From the NCBI GenBank assembly GCA_000991645.1, contig LBRX01000061.1, positions 1-7,289 of the forward strand: a DNA stretch of 7,289 nucleotides. Reading direction: 5' to 3'. Position numbers and translations under genes: made by a program. This document shows positions 6,352-7,289 of this stretch, piece after piece. Under the pieces are notes generated by a model, which had not been told where the DNA came from, ran no database searches, and saw only the letters and a program-made list of their open reading frames with translations. Each line of letters opens with the position of its first letter. Within the stretch, counting starts at the first letter, position 1. This DNA comes from Candidatus Moranbacteria bacterium GW2011_GWE2_36_40 (lineage in GTDB: Bacteria; Patescibacteriota; Minisyncoccia; Moranbacterales; GWC2-37-73).

Positions 6352-6536
6352 GTCGCGTAAAGTCACCTCGGTGGCGACCACGCGACACAGTTCCGCAGAC
6401 AGTAGGTTTACCCCAGTGAAATGTTCGCTTTGCGAATTTCACGGGGTAAATAAATCCTATCGAGGAATTACGAAAATATTCATCAAGAATGTTTTCGTGG
6501 TTTCAAAGGTCGATCTGCGGAAACGCAGATTTTTTT
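6352..6536 (+). ncRNA. Ribosomal protein L10 leader (autoregulatory rplJL leader RNA with attenuator)
   Basis: In known L10 leaders, the L10(L12)4 complex binds its own mRNA leader and lowers rplJL expression. Here CCGCAGACAGTAGG (6393-6406) and CCTATCGAGG (6456-6465) match the conserved flanks of that family. They enclose a long hairpin: TTTACCCC/GGGGTAAA (6407-6414, 6443-6450), GTGAAA/TTTCAC (6416-6421, 6437-6442) and TTCGC/GCGAA (6424-6428, 6432-6436). TAGG/CCTA closes the base with an asymmetric bulge where L10 would be expected to bind. Upstream is a GTCGCG/CGCGAC hairpin (6352-6386). Downstream are a 12-bp stem (6470-6481 with 6487-6498, one G-U pair) and an intrinsic terminator. TTCCGCAGA (6391-6399) is fully complementary to TCTGCGGAA (6514-6522), giving an antiterminator alternative. 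Confidence 0.85.
6513..6536 (+). terminator. Attenuator terminator of the L10 leader
   Basis: ATCTGCG (6513-6519) pairs perfectly with CGCAGAT (6524-6530) around a GAAA tetraloop and is followed by a run of seven T (6530-6536). Its left arm and loop can pair instead with 6391-6399 in the L10-binding region. Bound L10 would hide that region and let the terminator form; free RNA would allow read-through into rplJ. Confidence 0.85.
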
Positions 6537-6548
6537 AATTCCTACGAA

Positions 6549-7058
6549 ATTACAAAAATTGAGCTTGTAAAAGAGCTTACAGAAAAAATCAAGAATGGTA
6601 AATCATCAGTTTTTGTTGATTATAAGGGACTTAAGGTAAAGGATTCTACTGAACTCAAAAAGACTTTGAGAGCTGAGGGTGTCTATTATGTTGTGGTCCG
6701 TAAAACTCTTCTTGATATTGCATTGAAAAATGCAGGAATTGAAGGAATTAGCGTTAAGAGTATGGAGGGACAAGTTGCTATTGCAATTTCAAATAATGAT
6801 GAAGTTGCTGGGGCAAAAATTATTGATATTTTTGCTAAAACCAACGAGAATATTAAATTTCTCGGAGGAGCTCTTGAAAATCAAATTTTGAGTGCGGCTG
6901 AGGTTAAAGCTTTGGCAAAAATTCCGTCAAAGGAACAACTTTTGGGACAACTTGTTGGAACGCTCAACGCGCCAGTATCTGGCTTCGTCAATGTTTTGGC
7001 AGGAAATTTGAGGGGCTTGGTTCAAGTTCTTAATGCCGTAAAAGAACAGAAGATATAA
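6549..7058 (+). CDS. rplJ: 50S ribosomal protein L10, with no canonical start codon at the expected place
   Basis: L10 forms the base of the ribosomal stalk and carries the L7/L12 dimers that recruit translation factors. The segments IELVKELTEKIK, SSVFVDYKGLKV and YYVVVRKTLLDIAL are typical of the L10 N-terminal domain, and the C-terminal helix that binds L7/L12 (about LVGTLNAPVSGFVNVLAGNL onward) is present. The start is the problem. The family's N-terminus fits ATT at 6549 (169 aa) or ATT at 6558 (166 aa); no ATG, GTG or TTG exists in frame there and no Shine-Dalgarno site is visible. The only in-frame ATG is 6489 (189 aa), which lies inside a leader hairpin and would require translating through the attenuator. 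I give 6549 because the length fits the family and the start follows the terminator. An ATG-to-ATT change, a true AUU start, or the longer form are all possible. Confidence 0.9.
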   Translation: MTKIELVKELTEKIKNGKSSVFVDYKGLKVKDSTELKKTLRAEGVYYVVVRKTLLDIALKNAGIEGISVKSMEGQVAIAISNNDEVAGAKIIDIFAKTNENIKFLGGALENQILSAAEVKALAKIPSKEQLLGQLVGTLNAPVSGFVNVLAGNLRGLVQVLNAVKEQKI

Positions 7059-7118
7059 ATAAAGATTTTAGGATTTTTATTTGTAAATCATATAAGTTAA
7101 ATTAATTTTAAAGTTAAA

Positions 7119-7190
7119 TAGTTACGTAGTTGCGTAGTTAATTGGGAATTCAGGAAACTGTTTAACTAATCAACTAATCAACTAATCAAC
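7119..7190. repeat. Two period-8 repeat arrays in inverted orientation between rplJ and rplL
   Basis: The right array has three exact copies of AACTAATC (7164-7171, 7172-7179, 7180-7187) plus a partial AAC. The left array has period-8 units GTTACGTA (7121-7128), GTTGCGTA (7129-7136) and GTTAATTG (7137-7144). The two arrays are inverted relative to each other: 7119-7141 can pair with 7162-7184 at 18 of 23 positions, with a 20-nt loop. The 138-bp gap between rplJ and rplL otherwise holds no gene. The element would form a long hairpin in the rplJ-rplL mRNA and might tune the ratio of L10 to L7/L12 or protect the message. Confidence 0.75.
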
Positions 7191-7196
7191 AAAATT

Positions 7197-7289
7197 ATGA
7201 CTGAAGAAAAAAAGGACGTTGTGGTTCCTGCAAAATTTGAAAAACTTGTTGCAGAAATCGAAAAGATGAGTGTTTTGGATCTTTCTGAA
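7197..7289 (+). CDS. rplL: 50S ribosomal protein L7/L12, start only (cut by window end)
   Basis: The first 31 codons are present and open to the last base. The segment KFEKLVAEIEKMSVLDLSE matches the N-terminal dimerisation domain of L7/L12, which binds the C-terminal helix of L10. Position directly after rplJ is the usual operon order and supports the call. There is no clear Shine-Dalgarno site before the ATG; the preceding bases are the repeat array and CAACAAAATT. Confidence 0.9.
   Translation, partial: MTEEKKDVVVPAKFEKLVAEIEKMSVLDLSE

Noticed and set aside
5908..6381. Open frame of 157 codons on the minus strand
   Set aside because: It is the shadow of rpsP, rich in Phe, Ser, Cys and Asn as expected from reading an A+T-rich gene backwards.
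6421..6453. Ten-codon leader peptide inside the L10 leader
   Set aside because: It lies wholly in the central hairpin, has no ribosome binding site, and the leader is explained by L10 binding.
7119..7190. CRISPR array
   Set aside because: The units are only 8 bp and directly adjacent, with no spacers of regular length.

Overview
The window is A+T-rich and gene-dense, and reads almost entirely on the + strand. The ribosomal proteins, two very small two-helix membrane proteins and mostly weak or absent Shine-Dalgarno sites together suggest a Patescibacteria/CPR genome, possibly of the Parcubacteria group. This is an inference from protein style and was not tested by any search.

Left half (about 1-3240): a compact restriction-modification locus. 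It holds an intact cytosine-C5 DNA methyltransferase, a D12-class adenine-N6 methyltransferase interrupted by a frameshift with an apparent short internal deletion, and a restriction endonuclease with a C-terminal HNH_2-type domain. One m5C enzyme plus one m6A enzyme beside an HNH nuclease is the layout known for Type IIS systems with asymmetric sites (MnlI, HpyAV). There each methyltransferase protects one strand. A structured inverted repeat (16-70) precedes the locus. A second one (3519-3578) follows it, just after a small two-helix membrane protein gene.

Middle (about 3240-5800): two small membrane protein genes of unknown function (83 and 55 aa), a decayed stretch between them, a clear intrinsic terminator (3940-3965), and a good promoter. 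That promoter drives a complete 597-aa ABC exporter half-transporter whose start codon falls almost exactly at the predicted transcription start, so its mRNA may be leaderless.

Right half (about 5800-7289): a consensus-like promoter, then rpsP (S16, with an acidic Ala/Pro/Glu tail), a ribosomal protein L10 leader with an intrinsic terminator and a visible antiterminator pairing, rplJ (L10), an intergenic stretch with two period-8 repeat arrays that are inverted relative to each other, and the start of rplL (L7/L12), cut by the window end. rplJ has no ATG, GTG or TTG at the expected position. The fitting start is an ATT just after the attenuator, and the only in-frame ATG lies inside the leader.

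The most notable points are the broken adenine methyltransferase next to an intact-looking nuclease, the complete L10 attenuator, the missing rplJ start codon, and the repeat hairpin between rplJ and rplL.
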